From assembly GCF_014287515.2 (NCBI RefSeq), contig NZ_CP092473.1:602001-666000 (forward strand): a stretch of DNA of 64,000 bases. The letters are read 5' to 3'. The notes under the pieces are model-generated. The model did not search any database and was not told where the DNA came from. It saw only the letters and a list, made by a program, of their open reading frames with translations. A program made the translations under genes and the position numbers. Source of the DNA: Roseburia rectibacter. GTDB lineage: Bacteria > Bacillota > Clostridia > Lachnospirales > Lachnospiraceae. Within the stretch, counting starts at the first letter, position 1; each line of letters begins with the position of its first letter. Below are positions 45,027 to 53,698 of this stretch, one piece after another.

Positions 45027-45262
45027 CACTTGAAGAGGCATTAAAAAGAATTGAGGAGCTGGAAAAAGAGAATGCAGAACTTCGGGAGGAATTGGAGTAT
45101 TACAGAAATCGTAAGTTAAGCGGTCGTCAGAAACATAACGCCAAGTGGATGGCAATTTATAATGATTTTGTTGTTGGATATGAGAGCGGTATGACAATGG
45201 TAGAAATTGCGGACGATTTTTTTGACCGCAAATGGATGGAGGAGTTCTATGGCAGAAGATAA
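45011..45262 (+). CDS. Small coiled-coil protein of a mobile-element type
   Basis: An 83-aa protein with a heptad-like acidic coiled coil (residues 7-36, RIEELEKENAELREELE) and a helix pair that looks like the start of a helix-turn-helix (AIYNDFVVGYESGMTMVEIA). The expected recognition helix is absent and the last 17 residues look foreign (DDFFDRKWMEEFYGRR), so the gene may be truncated. It overlaps the RepA-like fragment by 16 bp and the next gene by 14 bp. I cannot assign a function. Confidence 0.55.
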   Translation: MEKTVTLEEALKRIEELEKENAELREELEYYRNRKLSGRQKHNAKWMAIYNDFVVGYESGMTMVEIADDFFDRKWMEEFYGRR

Positions 45263-46298
45263 AAAGAAAGAAATCGATGTTACAGTAATAGAAGTAACAG
45301 AAGAATATCTAAAAGAAAAACTGTATAAAATTAGGGGTAAAAGGGTATTGCTTGATGCTGATTTAGCAGAGATATATGGCTATGATACGAAGGGATTTAA
45401 TAGACAAGTAAAAAATAATATTGAAAAATTTGATGAAGATTTTATGTTTGAATTGACAGATGAGGAATTAGAAGATTTGCGGTACAAAAATTGTACCGCA
45501 AATATAAGTTCAAAAAGTCGTTATAATCCTCATGTATTTACAGAGCAAGGATTATATATGCTGATGACTGTCTTGAAAGGACCGTTGGCTGTTAAGCAGA
45601 GCAAGGCATTAATAAGAACCTTTAAGAAAATGAAAGATTACATATTAGAAAATCGTGATTTAATAGGTCAGCGGGAAATACTTCAGTTAAGCATGGAAAC
45701 TGCTAACAACAGAATAGAAATTAACAAAATCAACTCAGATATGATATCTCTTGAAAAGCAGATTTCAGATGTTGCAGAAGGCTTGAAGGATGTTGTGACA
45801 AAATCTGAGTTGGCTGATATGATGAACAGCTTTGTTTCAGATGATGATGAAAAGTGGCTCATGTTTAACGCAAAATTTAGTAGTGCGTATGAGGTATATG
45901 AGTCCATTTATAAGCAGGCAAAGTCGTCAATATATGTCGTTGACAATTATATTGGATTAAGAACGCTGGTACACCTTAAGAATTCTCCGGCCGGAGTAGC
46001 TATTATTTTATTCAGTGATAATGTTGGAAATAATAAACTTCACAACATAGAATTTACAGATTTCTGCAAGGAGTACCCAACAGTAAATTTGTCAATGAAA
46101 AAGACAGGCGGTATATTTCATGATCGATTTATCGTATTGGATTATGGAACTGCTGATGAAAGGGTTTTCTTATGTGGTGCTTCATCAAAAGATGCAGGCG
46201 CTAGAATAACCAGTATTGTTGAAGATTATGGAATATCTAAATATGCCCCGGTGATTGCCACGCTGTTGAAAAATCCAACTTTGATTTTACCACAATAG
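45249..46298 (+). CDS. ORF6N-domain protein with a PLD-like C-terminal domain
   Basis: The 349-aa product has an N-terminal ORF6N domain (residues 25-110: GKRVLLDADLAEIYGYDTKG, YNPHVFTEQGLYMLM), a coiled linker, and a C-terminal domain resembling phospholipase-D nucleases with one HxRx4D motif (HDRFIVLD, 291-298; usual HxKx4D). ORF6N is typical of phage and mobile-element proteins. RBS GGAGGAG at 4-5 bases. Its role is unknown; a DNA-binding or nuclease-like function is plausible. Confidence 0.75.
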   Translation: MAEDKKKEIDVTVIEVTEEYLKEKLYKIRGKRVLLDADLAEIYGYDTKGFNRQVKNNIEKFDEDFMFELTDEELEDLRYKNCTANISSKSRYNPHVFTEQGLYMLMTVLKGPLAVKQSKALIRTFKKMKDYILENRDLIGQREILQLSMETANNRIEINKINSDMISLEKQISDVAEGLKDVVTKSELADMMNSFVSDDDEKWLMFNAKFSSAYEVYESIYKQAKSSIYVVDNYIGLRTLVHLKNSPAGVAIILFSDNVGNNKLHNIEFTDFCKEYPTVNLSMKKTGGIFHDRFIVLDYGTADERVFLCGASSKDAGARITSIVEDYGISKYAPVIATLLKNPTLILPQ

Positions 46299-46442
46299 AG
46301 GCGAGAGAAAGCAAGCTGTCACGGTTCCCCGTTACGATAAAAAATGCCACCATCTGAAAAAGGATTTGTGTACCCACTCCCATCCAATTTGTGGTACAAT
46401 ATCAATTAACAACAACATACCATACCAAAAGGAGGACATCCA

Positions 46443-46793
46443 ATGCTTTTTATAGAATATCCCAAATGTTCCACCTGTCAGAAAGCGAAAAAATGGCTGG
46501 ATGAACATGAGATTACATATACGGATCGTCACATCGTAGAGCAGAATCCGTCCTACGAGGAATTGAAAGACTGGCATGAAAAGAGCGGTCTGCCATTAAA
46601 GAAATTTTTCAACACCAACGGACTTTTATATAAAGAAATGAAGCTTAAGGACAGGCTTCCCGAAATGAGCAGGGACGAGCAGTTAAAGCTGCTTGCGACA
46701 AACGGAATGTTGGTAAAACGTCCGCTGATCGTAGATGGAAGTACGGTAATTACCGGTTTTAAAGAAAAAGAATGGTCAGAGCACTTCTTATAA
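46443..46793 (+). CDS. ArsC/Spx-family thioredoxin-like protein
   Basis: The 116-aa product belongs to the ArsC/YffB/Spx family. The N-terminus has the redox motif YPKCSTCQKAKKWL (CxxC at residues 9-12), and later RLPEMSRDEQLKLLATNG and LVKRPLIVDG. It lacks the RNA-polymerase-binding features needed to call it Spx with confidence, so a general arsenate-reductase-like oxidoreductase is the safer call. RBS AAAGGAGG. It lies 50 bp before the next gene. Confidence 0.85.
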   Translation: MLFIEYPKCSTCQKAKKWLDEHEITYTDRHIVEQNPSYEELKDWHEKSGLPLKKFFNTNGLLYKEMKLKDRLPEMSRDEQLKLLATNGMLVKRPLIVDGSTVITGFKEKEWSEHFL

Positions 46794-46843
46794 AAATAAG
46801 AATGTGGTTTTCATAAAAGGACTTGCAGGAATGGAGGATCATT

Positions 46844-47416
46844 ATGATTATAACAATTGCCAGACAATGTGGATGTGAAGGGGACGAAGTAGGAAGAAGG
46901 TTATCAGAATTATACGGTATTCCGTGTTATTCCAAAAAGGAACTGATCGAGCTTGCAAAAGAGAAAAAAGTGTATGAAAAGTATCCGTTTTATTTTGGGG
47001 AACGGCAGGTTGATGATATGATGAGCATGGTTGCGGATGATATGAATTTAAAGGTGCGTGAGACACCGAAAAAGGCATTAACGGCGTTGTTTGATGATCA
47101 GCCGTGCATCGTGATCGGTCGTGCATCGGATTATGCGTACAAAGAACATGCGGATGCGGTTCGTATCTTCCTTTGCGGGGACAAGAAAACAAGAATTGAA
47201 AAAATCGCAGAGAAACACCAGGTATCAGAGTCGAAAGCAAAAATGATCGTGGATGACACAGACCGTCGAAGAAAGCAGTATCATAATTATTATTCCGGGG
47301 AAACCTGGGGATTAGCAGATAATTATGATCTGTGTTTAGATGAGTGCAGACTTGGGATTGATGGTGTGGCTGCAGTTGTCTCGGCTTATATCAGTCAGAT
47401 CAGGGGAAAGAAGTGA
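46844..47416 (+). CDS. Cytidylate-kinase-like family protein
   Basis: The 190-aa product matches the cytidylate-kinase-like (AAA) family, in which the N-terminal P-loop is altered (here ARQCGCEGDEVGRRLSELYG). Other typical segments are CIVIGRASDYA and DDTDRRRKQYHNYYSGETWG. The substrate is unknown and the change in the P-loop makes CMP kinase activity doubtful. ATG 46844 was chosen for TGGAGG upstream. It ends 55 bp before the carbonic-anhydrase-like gene. Confidence 0.85.
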   Translation: MIITIARQCGCEGDEVGRRLSELYGIPCYSKKELIELAKEKKVYEKYPFYFGERQVDDMMSMVADDMNLKVRETPKKALTALFDDQPCIVIGRASDYAYKEHADAVRIFLCGDKKTRIEKIAEKHQVSESKAKMIVDDTDRRRKQYHNYYSGETWGLADNYDLCLDECRLGIDGVAAVVSAYISQIRGKK

Positions 47417-47471
47417 TCTAAGGATAGTAGAAACAGGACTGGGAGTAAAAACGGTCGGAAGGGAGAGCAGC

Positions 47472-47942
47472 ATGGCATACTATTTAGCAGAAGGTGCAAT
47501 TGTAAAAGGAGATGTTACGATCGGAGAAGATTCAGGAATATGGTATCATGCAACGGTGCGTGGAGATACTGACAGGATTACGATCGGAAGCAGGACGAAC
47601 GTACAGGATAATGCGGTCCTTCATGTGGGAGACGGGCATGCGCTTACCATTGGAAACGATGTGACGATCGGGCATGGTGCGATTGTACACGGATGTGAGG
47701 TCGGCAATAATACATTGATCGGAATGGGTGCGATCATATTAAATGGTGCAGTGATCGGCGATAACTGTATCATTGGTGCAGGGGCTCTTGTGACACAGAA
47801 CATGGAAATCCCGGATGGCAGCCTTGCATTTGGAAATCCGGCGAAGATAATAAGAAAGCTGACAGAGGAAGAAATTAAGTCAAACCATAACAACGCGCTG
47901 TTGTATGTGGGAGAAGCAAAAAATCAGTTGATGCCGGTATGA
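47472..47942 (+). CDS. Gamma-carbonic anhydrase-like hexapeptide-repeat protein
   Basis: The 156-aa product is a left-handed beta-helix protein of the gamma-carbonic anhydrase/YrdA family (repeats such as GDVTIGEDSGIWYHATVRGD and NDVTIGHGAIVHGCEVGNNT). The metal-binding histidines expected in this family (VLHVGDGHA, TIGHG, IVHGC) are present. RBS GGGAGAG. Activity is inferred from the fold; many relatives show no carbonic anhydrase activity. The terminator follows 44 bp later. Confidence 0.9.
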   Translation: MAYYLAEGAIVKGDVTIGEDSGIWYHATVRGDTDRITIGSRTNVQDNAVLHVGDGHALTIGNDVTIGHGAIVHGCEVGNNTLIGMGAIILNGAVIGDNCIIGAGALVTQNMEIPDGSLAFGNPAKIIRKLTEEEIKSNHNNALLYVGEAKNQLMPV

Positions 47943-47985
47943 GCAGAGATCAGGATAAATATTAATATTTATCCGTTATATTTAT

Positions 47986-48032
47986 AAAAATGGATGTTTC
48001 CAATAGATTAAATGAGGAAACATCCATTTTTT
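47986..48032. terminator. Bidirectional terminator between hexapeptide gene and metY
   Basis: AAAAATGGATGTTTCC (47986-48001) and its exact complement at 48016-48031 form a 16-bp stem with a 14-base loop. T-runs occur on both strands, which suits the convergent genes. Confidence 0.9.
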
Positions 48033-48048
48033 GTATATGTTTTTTATT

Positions 48049-49338
48049 TTATTCCCTGATCGAATCAAGTGCATTGGAAATATCTGCAATTAAGTCTTCC
48101 TTATCCTCAAGACCGAGGCTGATACGGATAAGTTCTGCCGGAACGCCGGCTTCTTTTAACTGTTCGTCGGTCATCTGGCGGTGTGTGGATGTTGCAGGAT
48201 TTAAGCAGCAGGTTCTTGCGTCAGCAACATGTGTTTCAATCGCACCGAGTTTCAGATTCTGCATAAATGTGGAGGCAGCACCACGTCCACCTTTTAAACC
48301 GAAAGAGACAACACCACAGCCACCATTTGGCAGATATTTTTTTGCACGCTCATAATATTTGCTGGAAGGAAGTCCCGGATAGTTGACATAGGCAACTTTA
48401 GGATGTTTTTCTAAAAATTCAGCAACAGCCTGACCGTTTTCCACATGTTTTGGCATACGGACATGCAATGATTCAAGACCGAGATTTAAGATAAAAGCGT
48501 TCTGTGGAGACTGCATACAGCCGAAGTCACGCATCAGCTGTGCGGTACATTTTGTAATAAAAGCACCTTTTTTACCAAATTTTTCTGCATAGGTAATTCC
48601 ATGATAGCTTTCATCCGGTGTACACAGTCCTGGATATTTGTCGGCATGAGCCATCCAGTCAAATTTACCACTGTCCACGATCGCTCCGCCTAAGGCAGCT
48701 CCGTGACCATCCATGTATTTGGTCGTGGAGTGGGTTACGATGTCAGCACCCCATTCAAACGGGCGGCAGTTGACTGGAGTCGGGAACGTGTTATCGATCA
48801 CAAGCGGAACGCCGTTGGCATGGGCAACTTTTGCAAATAGTTCGATATCTAAAACGGTGAGTGCAGGGTTAGCAATCGTCTCACCAAACATAAGCTTTGT
48901 ATTTGGCTTAAATGCTGCATTTAATTCTTCCTCAGTAGCATCAGGAGAAACAAATGTGGTCGTGATTCCCATTTTTGCCATCGTGACAGCGAGCAGGTTG
49001 AAAGTACCACCATAGATAGAGGAGGAAGCAACGATGTGATCGCCACATTCACAGATATTGAACATGGCAAGAAAATTGGCTGCCTGTCCGGAAGAAGTTA
49101 ACATTGCAGCCGAACCGCCTTCCATAGCTGCAATCTTTGCAGCGACGATATCGTTGGTAGGATTCTGAAGGCGGCTGTAAAAATAACCATCTGCCTCTAA
49201 ATCAAAAAGTTTTCCCATATCCTCGCTGGTACTGTATTTAAAAGTGGTAGACTGGATGATCGGCACCTGTCTCGGTTCTCCATTGCCAGGTGTGTAACCT
49301 GCCTGCACACATTTTGTCCCCATTCTGTATTCACTCAT
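48049..49338 (-). CDS. metY: O-acetylhomoserine sulfhydrylase (homocysteine synthase)
   Basis: The 429-aa PLP enzyme of the Cys/Met family makes homocysteine from O-acetylhomoserine and sulfide. The PLP lysine lies in HSTTKYMDGHG (near residue 208), with AMLTSSGQAANFLAMF, VIDNTFPTPVNCRPFEWGAD and the end motif SLGLEDKEDLIADI. The length and motifs fit MetY rather than cystathionine synthase. RBS CGGAGG. The upstream 227 bp shows no S-box or T-box that I can recognise. The sulfate-type transporter next door would fit sulfur assimilation, but this is only context. Confidence 0.93.
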   Translation of the reverse strand: MSEYRMGTKCVQAGYTPGNGEPRQVPIIQSTTFKYSTSEDMGKLFDLEADGYFYSRLQNPTNDIVAAKIAAMEGGSAAMLTSSGQAANFLAMFNICECGDHIVASSSIYGGTFNLLAVTMAKMGITTTFVSPDATEEELNAAFKPNTKLMFGETIANPALTVLDIELFAKVAHANGVPLVIDNTFPTPVNCRPFEWGADIVTHSTTKYMDGHGAALGGAIVDSGKFDWMAHADKYPGLCTPDESYHGITYAEKFGKKGAFITKCTAQLMRDFGCMQSPQNAFILNLGLESLHVRMPKHVENGQAVAEFLEKHPKVAYVNYPGLPSSKYYERAKKYLPNGGCGVVSFGLKGGRGAASTFMQNLKLGAIETHVADARTCCLNPATSTHRQMTDEQLKEAGVPAELIRISLGLEDKEDLIADISNALDSIRE

Positions 49339-49565
49339 AGAAATCTAATCCTCCGTTTCTGCACTGTTTTATAAAAACAGCTGCATTAAAAATTCCTTCG
49401 CGATTCATCACATTAGTAAGAAAAAGCGCATAAAAATATCGTATCATTCATAGGAAGATTTTACAAGGGAATATCTTTTGATTTTAAAAAATTTGTGATA
49501 CAGTAAGGAAGAAAAAATATAGAGCATGTCAGGTTTGAATAAAAAGAGAGAAGTGTGATTGAAAA

Positions 49566-51683
49566 GTGAAATTACAGCCATTTCAGACATTAAAACATTA
49601 CGATAAGCAAAATCTTCCAAAGGACATTCTTGCTGGAATCATCATCATGGCAGTTTCTATCCCGATTTCCATGGGGTATGCACAGATTGCAGGGCTTCCG
49701 GCAGTTTATGGATTATACGGCTCGGTGTTTCCGATCATTTTATTTGGGCTTTTTTCCACGTCACCGCAATTTATTTTTGGTGTGGATGCGGCTCCGGCAG
49801 CATTGATCGGTTCAGCTATTGTGGGACTTGGCATTGAAGGCGGAACGAAAGAGGCCATGGCAGCAGTGCCTGTACTGACTTTTTTTGTGGCACTGTGGCT
49901 TCTGGCATTTTATTTTATGAAGGCAGGAAAACTGGTCAATTTTATTTCTGCACCGGTCATGGGAGGATTTATCACCGGAATCTGTACCACGATCATACTG
50001 ATGCAGGTGCCAAAGCTGATGGGTGGAACGGCAGGAGTCGGAGAACTTTTTGAACTGGCAGAGCATATTGCAGGGACGGCAGGTCAGATCAATCTGCTGT
50101 CGCTTGTGATCGGACTTTTTGCATTTGTGATCCTTCTGGTTTCGAAAAAGCTGATCCCAAAGTTTCCGATGGCAGTTGCACTGATGGCAGCAGGGGCACT
50201 TATGACACGGCTCCTGCCGGTCAGGGAGTGGGGCGTACAGACGCTTGCAGCAGTAGAACCCGGAATGCCGGAATGGAGCATACCGGATTTCTCAGTGATT
50301 GCACCGAAGGATGCGATCATCACAAGCCTGTCGGTTGCCGTTGTCATAATGGCTGAGACTTTGCTCGCAGAGAACAGTTTTGCTCAGAAAAACGGTTATA
50401 AGATTGACGATAATCAGGAACTTTTTGCATTTTCCATAGGAAATTTTGTCGCAGCGTTTACCGGCTGCTGTCCGATCAATGGATCGGTATCACGTAGTGC
50501 AATGGGGGAACAGTATCAGGCAAAAACACAGCTTACCGGTATCGTGGCAGGGGTGTCGATGATCATTCTTCTTTTATGTGGAACCGGTTTTATCGGATAT
50601 CTGCCGATTCCGGTACTGACGGCGATCGTGATCTCAGCACTGCTTGGTGCAACGGAGTTTGAACTTGCGGTCAGGCTGTGGAAAGTCAGCCGGACGGAGT
50701 GTTTCATTTTTATAGGAGCTTTTCTTGGTGTGCTGATGCTTGGTACGATCAATGGTGTTTTGATCGGGATCATTCTTTCTTTTACGGAAATGATCATCCG
50801 TACTTCAAAACCGGCAAGGTGCTTTTTAGGAATCCAGCCCGGCCATCAGCATTTCAGGGATCTGCGGGAAGGCAGCCAGATCCATGCGGTGGAGGGAGTT
50901 TTGATTTACCGTTTCAGCAGCAATTTGTTTTTTGCCAATATCGGGGTGCTGCAAAAGGATATCGAGGAGCATATCAAAGATGACACGAAAGCAGTCATTC
51001 TGGATGCCGGAGGAATCGGAAGTCTGGATATCACAGCGGCAGACCGTCTGGAGATCCTGTACAAATCTTTGAAGGAAAAAGGAATCCGTTTCTATATGAC
51101 AGAGCACATCGCAGACGTGAATGAGCAGCTTCGAAAATTAGGTCTTGGCTATCTCATCGAGGAAGGCTGTGTGCGGAGAACCATACATATCGCGTTAAAA
51201 GATATGGGAATCAACAGACCGTATCCGCTTGAGGGCGGCGTGGATAATGAGGAGCGCAGCGCATCGAGAAAACGTGCGGATAACCGTGTGCAGGAATTTG
51301 TCTGGGCATTTGGTTCAGAGACGGAAGATGAGATCGAAAAACAGATCGTACTTCAGATTGAGCAGTTAAAGCAGACGGGGGATGTTGAAAATCTGTTTCA
51401 TGGCAGATGGGCACATATGGAGGCACTGGATGAAGATGAGTGGCTCGAACATTTAGAGGAACATTTAAAGGAAATCGTTAATATCTCCGGCAAGGACGAG
51501 ATGACGTTAGCGGGCAGACTTGAGGCACACCGGAAGGAAGTACATGACCGTATTGCAAAAGAGCATCCGGAACTGGCGGAGCGTTTTAAGGAACGCAGGC
51601 ACCTGCTGGATGAGCATTTGAAGGAGCGCAGACCGGAAGTGTATGAGCTGGTGTTAGAGCTTCGGGAGAAGAGGAAAGAGTAG
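49566..51683 (+). CDS. SulP-family anion transporter with STAS domain and long charged tail
   Basis: The 705-aa product has a SulP membrane part of 10-12 segments (residues 20-430; MAVSIPISMGYAQIAGLP, TGCCPINGSVSRSAMG), then a STAS domain (about 440-545; VILDAGGIGSLDITAADRLE). About 150 extra residues (555-705) form a highly charged helical tail rich in Glu, His and Arg. The start is GTG at 49566 with GAGAGAAG upstream. It probably moves sulfate or bicarbonate; the anion cannot be told from the sequence. It lies next to metY on the opposite strand. Confidence 0.88.
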   Translation: MKLQPFQTLKHYDKQNLPKDILAGIIIMAVSIPISMGYAQIAGLPAVYGLYGSVFPIILFGLFSTSPQFIFGVDAAPAALIGSAIVGLGIEGGTKEAMAAVPVLTFFVALWLLAFYFMKAGKLVNFISAPVMGGFITGICTTIILMQVPKLMGGTAGVGELFELAEHIAGTAGQINLLSLVIGLFAFVILLVSKKLIPKFPMAVALMAAGALMTRLLPVREWGVQTLAAVEPGMPEWSIPDFSVIAPKDAIITSLSVAVVIMAETLLAENSFAQKNGYKIDDNQELFAFSIGNFVAAFTGCCPINGSVSRSAMGEQYQAKTQLTGIVAGVSMIILLLCGTGFIGYLPIPVLTAIVISALLGATEFELAVRLWKVSRTECFIFIGAFLGVLMLGTINGVLIGIILSFTEMIIRTSKPARCFLGIQPGHQHFRDLREGSQIHAVEGVLIYRFSSNLFFANIGVLQKDIEEHIKDDTKAVILDAGGIGSLDITAADRLEILYKSLKEKGIRFYMTEHIADVNEQLRKLGLGYLIEEGCVRRTIHIALKDMGINRPYPLEGGVDNEERSASRKRADNRVQEFVWAFGSETEDEIEKQIVLQIEQLKQTGDVENLFHGRWAHMEALDEDEWLEHLEEHLKEIVNISGKDEMTLAGRLEAHRKEVHDRIAKEHPELAERFKERRHLLDEHLKERRPEVYELVLELREKRKE

Positions 51684-51702
51684 AAAATAAAGATACTTTT
51701 TA

Positions 51703-51740
51703 GGCAGAGATGTAAGAAAAACATTTCTGTCTATTTTTTT
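51703..51740 (+). terminator. Terminator after the SulP gene
   Basis: GGCAGAGATGT (51703-51713) pairs with ACATTTCTGTC (51721-51731) through two G-U pairs, and TATTTTTTT follows. Confidence 0.8.
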
Positions 51741-51755
51741 ACTTAAAAATGTACA

Positions 51756-51788
51756 TGGACATTATGTGTCCGTGTGGTCTGCTAGAAT
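51756..51788 (+). promoter_or_regulatory. Extended -10 promoter with GGACAT/GTGTCC inverted repeat
   Basis: TGCTAGAAT (51780-51788) is an extended -10 box. Upstream, GGACAT (51757-51762) and GTGTCC (51766-51771) make an inverted repeat with a 3-base spacer. The word GTGTCCGTG (51766-51774) also occurs in the rpmJ promoter (12832-12840). Confidence 0.45.
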
Positions 51789-51820
51789 GAGGATATCAAA
51801 AAACAAGGGAGGAAAATGAG

Positions 51821-52420
51821 ATGGAAACTTTAAGGGAAATTGTTTTATGGATTTTTGGAGTATCATTTTTTTATGGTTGTGGATGGGAACTCTTCCGATG
51901 GATCTTTGTCAATAAAAGATTCAAAGAGTATGCGGATGGTTTGAAAACCGATATTCCAACTTCAGAGGAACTGATGCAGATTATCAGAAACATGAACTGT
52001 TTTCTGGTAAAACAGGTTTATTACAATGAACAGGGAAATGTTGAGGTGCAGGGAAAATACGGAAAACACAGACTGAACCTTGAGGATGGTATAATTCATG
52101 TGATACGCAGCAAGGAAGATTCAAGAAGAAATTATAATTATGTTGTAGAAGAAAATGCTATTCTTGATTATATTGCAAAAGAAGAGAATCATACATTGCC
52201 GATGAATCCCTTTACAAAATATAAAAAGGCAATGAGACTGACAAAATTACATACGGCTTCGCTGATTGGAACATTTGGAGGAATCTTTTTACTTGTGGTG
52301 CTGTACCTTATTCCGTCAGGAAAGCTTTTTAGGTTACGCAAAAGAAGGACTGATAAAACAGCATACTGCAGAGAAAGCAATTTTAAAAATAATGGATCAG
52401 ATAAAACCGACCACAGATAG
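51821..52420 (+). CDS. Hypothetical two-segment membrane protein, probably frameshifted near its end
   Basis: I do not recognise the family. The 199-aa product has a membrane segment at residues 5-25 and another near 143-163 (TASLIGTFGGIFLLVVLYLI), with a soluble part between. The last 35 residues are low in quality. In the +1 frame a better continuation runs (SFLGYAKEGLIKQHTAEKAI ... PTTDREVQ) to a TGA at 52431-52433, so an indel near 52320 is likely. RBS GGGAGG. The next gene is also damaged. Confidence 0.55.
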   Translation: METLREIVLWIFGVSFFYGCGWELFRWIFVNKRFKEYADGLKTDIPTSEELMQIIRNMNCFLVKQVYYNEQGNVEVQGKYGKHRLNLEDGIIHVIRSKEDSRRNYNYVVEENAILDYIAKEENHTLPMNPFTKYKKAMRLTKLHTASLIGTFGGIFLLVVLYLIPSGKLFRLRKRRTDKTAYCRESNFKNNGSDKTDHR

Positions 52421-52446
52421 AGAGGTTCAGTGAAAAGTCAAGCTCG

Positions 52447-53163
52447 ATGTGGCAGACAAGTGTTCCAGTGATTGTTGTGATTACAAAATCGTATTCGGTT
52501 CCTGAACGTAAAGAAAATATTGAGATGGTACAAGCCGTTTTTGCTGCACCGGAAGGAATTATGGAGTTGATCGATGCAACGAATGACCTTATGCCGGAAG
52601 GCTTACAGGCTGGAACAGAGGATATTGCTAATTTTAAATTAAACAGAAAAAGATATCTTTGTCAGGGAATTATAGGTGTTGCAACTACATCAGGTACTGT
52701 AGTGGGAGCAGTGCCCATTTCAATTGCAGATGCTGTAATATTGAAACCTATTGAAATTACAGAAATTAATGCGATTGCCAAAGTCTATGGAATTAAAAAT
52801 GACCAGCAGACGAAAAAATTTTTTAATTCCATTATTGAAGTGGGAACAGTAAGCTTTGCAGCGAAAACAGCAATTGCTGCCTTGAAAAACATTCCTGGAA
52901 TTAATATCGGTGCAAGTATATTAAATGCAATTATTGCCGGCAGTATCATAGCTGCGATAGGTGAGGGAACAACCTATATATTTGAACAGATTTATTTGGA
53001 AAAAAGAAGCTTTGAAGATATTGACTGGGTAACGAAAGTGTTGCAGTCTAAGTTGTCTAACGAATTTATAGACAAAGTAAAGACTATTATAAGCAAAACA
53101 GGTAATCAGACAGATTCAAAGAAAACAGCAAATTTAATTTCAGCTATTTTTAATAATGACTGA
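52447..53163 (+). pseudogene. GTPase/DUF697-type protein, 5'-truncated remnant
   Basis: The 238-aa frame opens in the middle of an Era-like GTPase: VPVIVVITKSYSVPERKENI is the G4-motif region. The G1 P-loop and G3 motifs that should come first are missing. A stretch before LIDATNDLMPEGLQ also appears shortened. The rest is a hydrophobic DUF697-like domain (GVATTSGTVVGAVPISIADA, LKNIPGINIGASILNAIIAG). No RBS or start is convincing. It is read as a remnant of a membrane-associated GTPase. Confidence 0.6.
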
Positions 53164-53191
53164 CAAAATGGATTGTATATGGAGTGGTTCA

Positions 53192-53698
53192 GTGAAAAAA
53201 TTATCAAAAAGCAAAAGGAAAAAGGCACAGGAAAAACAGATCAGACGAGAGATTGCCATGAAGAAAGCAGGGAAACCTTTTTCTAAAAACTGCCATCATT
53301 ATAATTATAAGCTTTCTGTAGCGTCTTCAATAAATTCACAGATGTTGGGAATAAGTGTGGAGGGAGAGCCAGAACTAATTGGAGCAATTAAAGTGAATTC
53401 GTTATTGAGAACATTAGAGGATGGCAGTTATGAGTGTTCGCAATGTAGAAGAATTTTTTCAACATCGCAGGAGCAGCGTTTAGAACAATTATATCAGTAT
53501 TTGGAAGAACCAATAAAGAATGAGGATTTTAAGAGAGAATTACTGGAAGAAATTATATTATATCCACCGGTTTATTCATCTTATGAAAGCCCCATCGAAC
53601 AAATATACAGATTGATGTTTGCTCCTAGGTTGGAAAAGGTAAATCGAATAATTGATAATGAAATAAATAAGCCTATATTATTCACGGCACAGCCGTGA
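53192..53698 (+). CDS. Unknown zinc-finger-like protein, C-terminus cut by the IS1380 element
   Basis: The 168-aa product has a basic N-terminus (KKLSKSKRKKAQEKQIRREI), a His/Cys cluster (NCHHYNYK) and a CSQC pair in YECSQCRRIF that could bind zinc. I know no function. I chose GTG 53192, with GGAG seven bases upstream; ATG 53156 would add 12 residues but lacks a site. The last residues (ILFTAQP, stop) come from the left end of the IS, so the original C-terminus is lost. Confidence 0.5.
   Translation: MKKLSKSKRKKAQEKQIRREIAMKKAGKPFSKNCHHYNYKLSVASSINSQMLGISVEGEPELIGAIKVNSLLRTLEDGSYECSQCRRIFSTSQEQRLEQLYQYLEEPIKNEDFKRELLEEIILYPPVYSSYESPIEQIYRLMFAPRLEKVNRIIDNEINKPILFTAQP

Noticed and set aside
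49339..49565. SAM riboswitch or T-box upstream of metY
   Set aside because: No GNTG/T-box motif, no conserved S-box stems and no terminator next to the start were seen.
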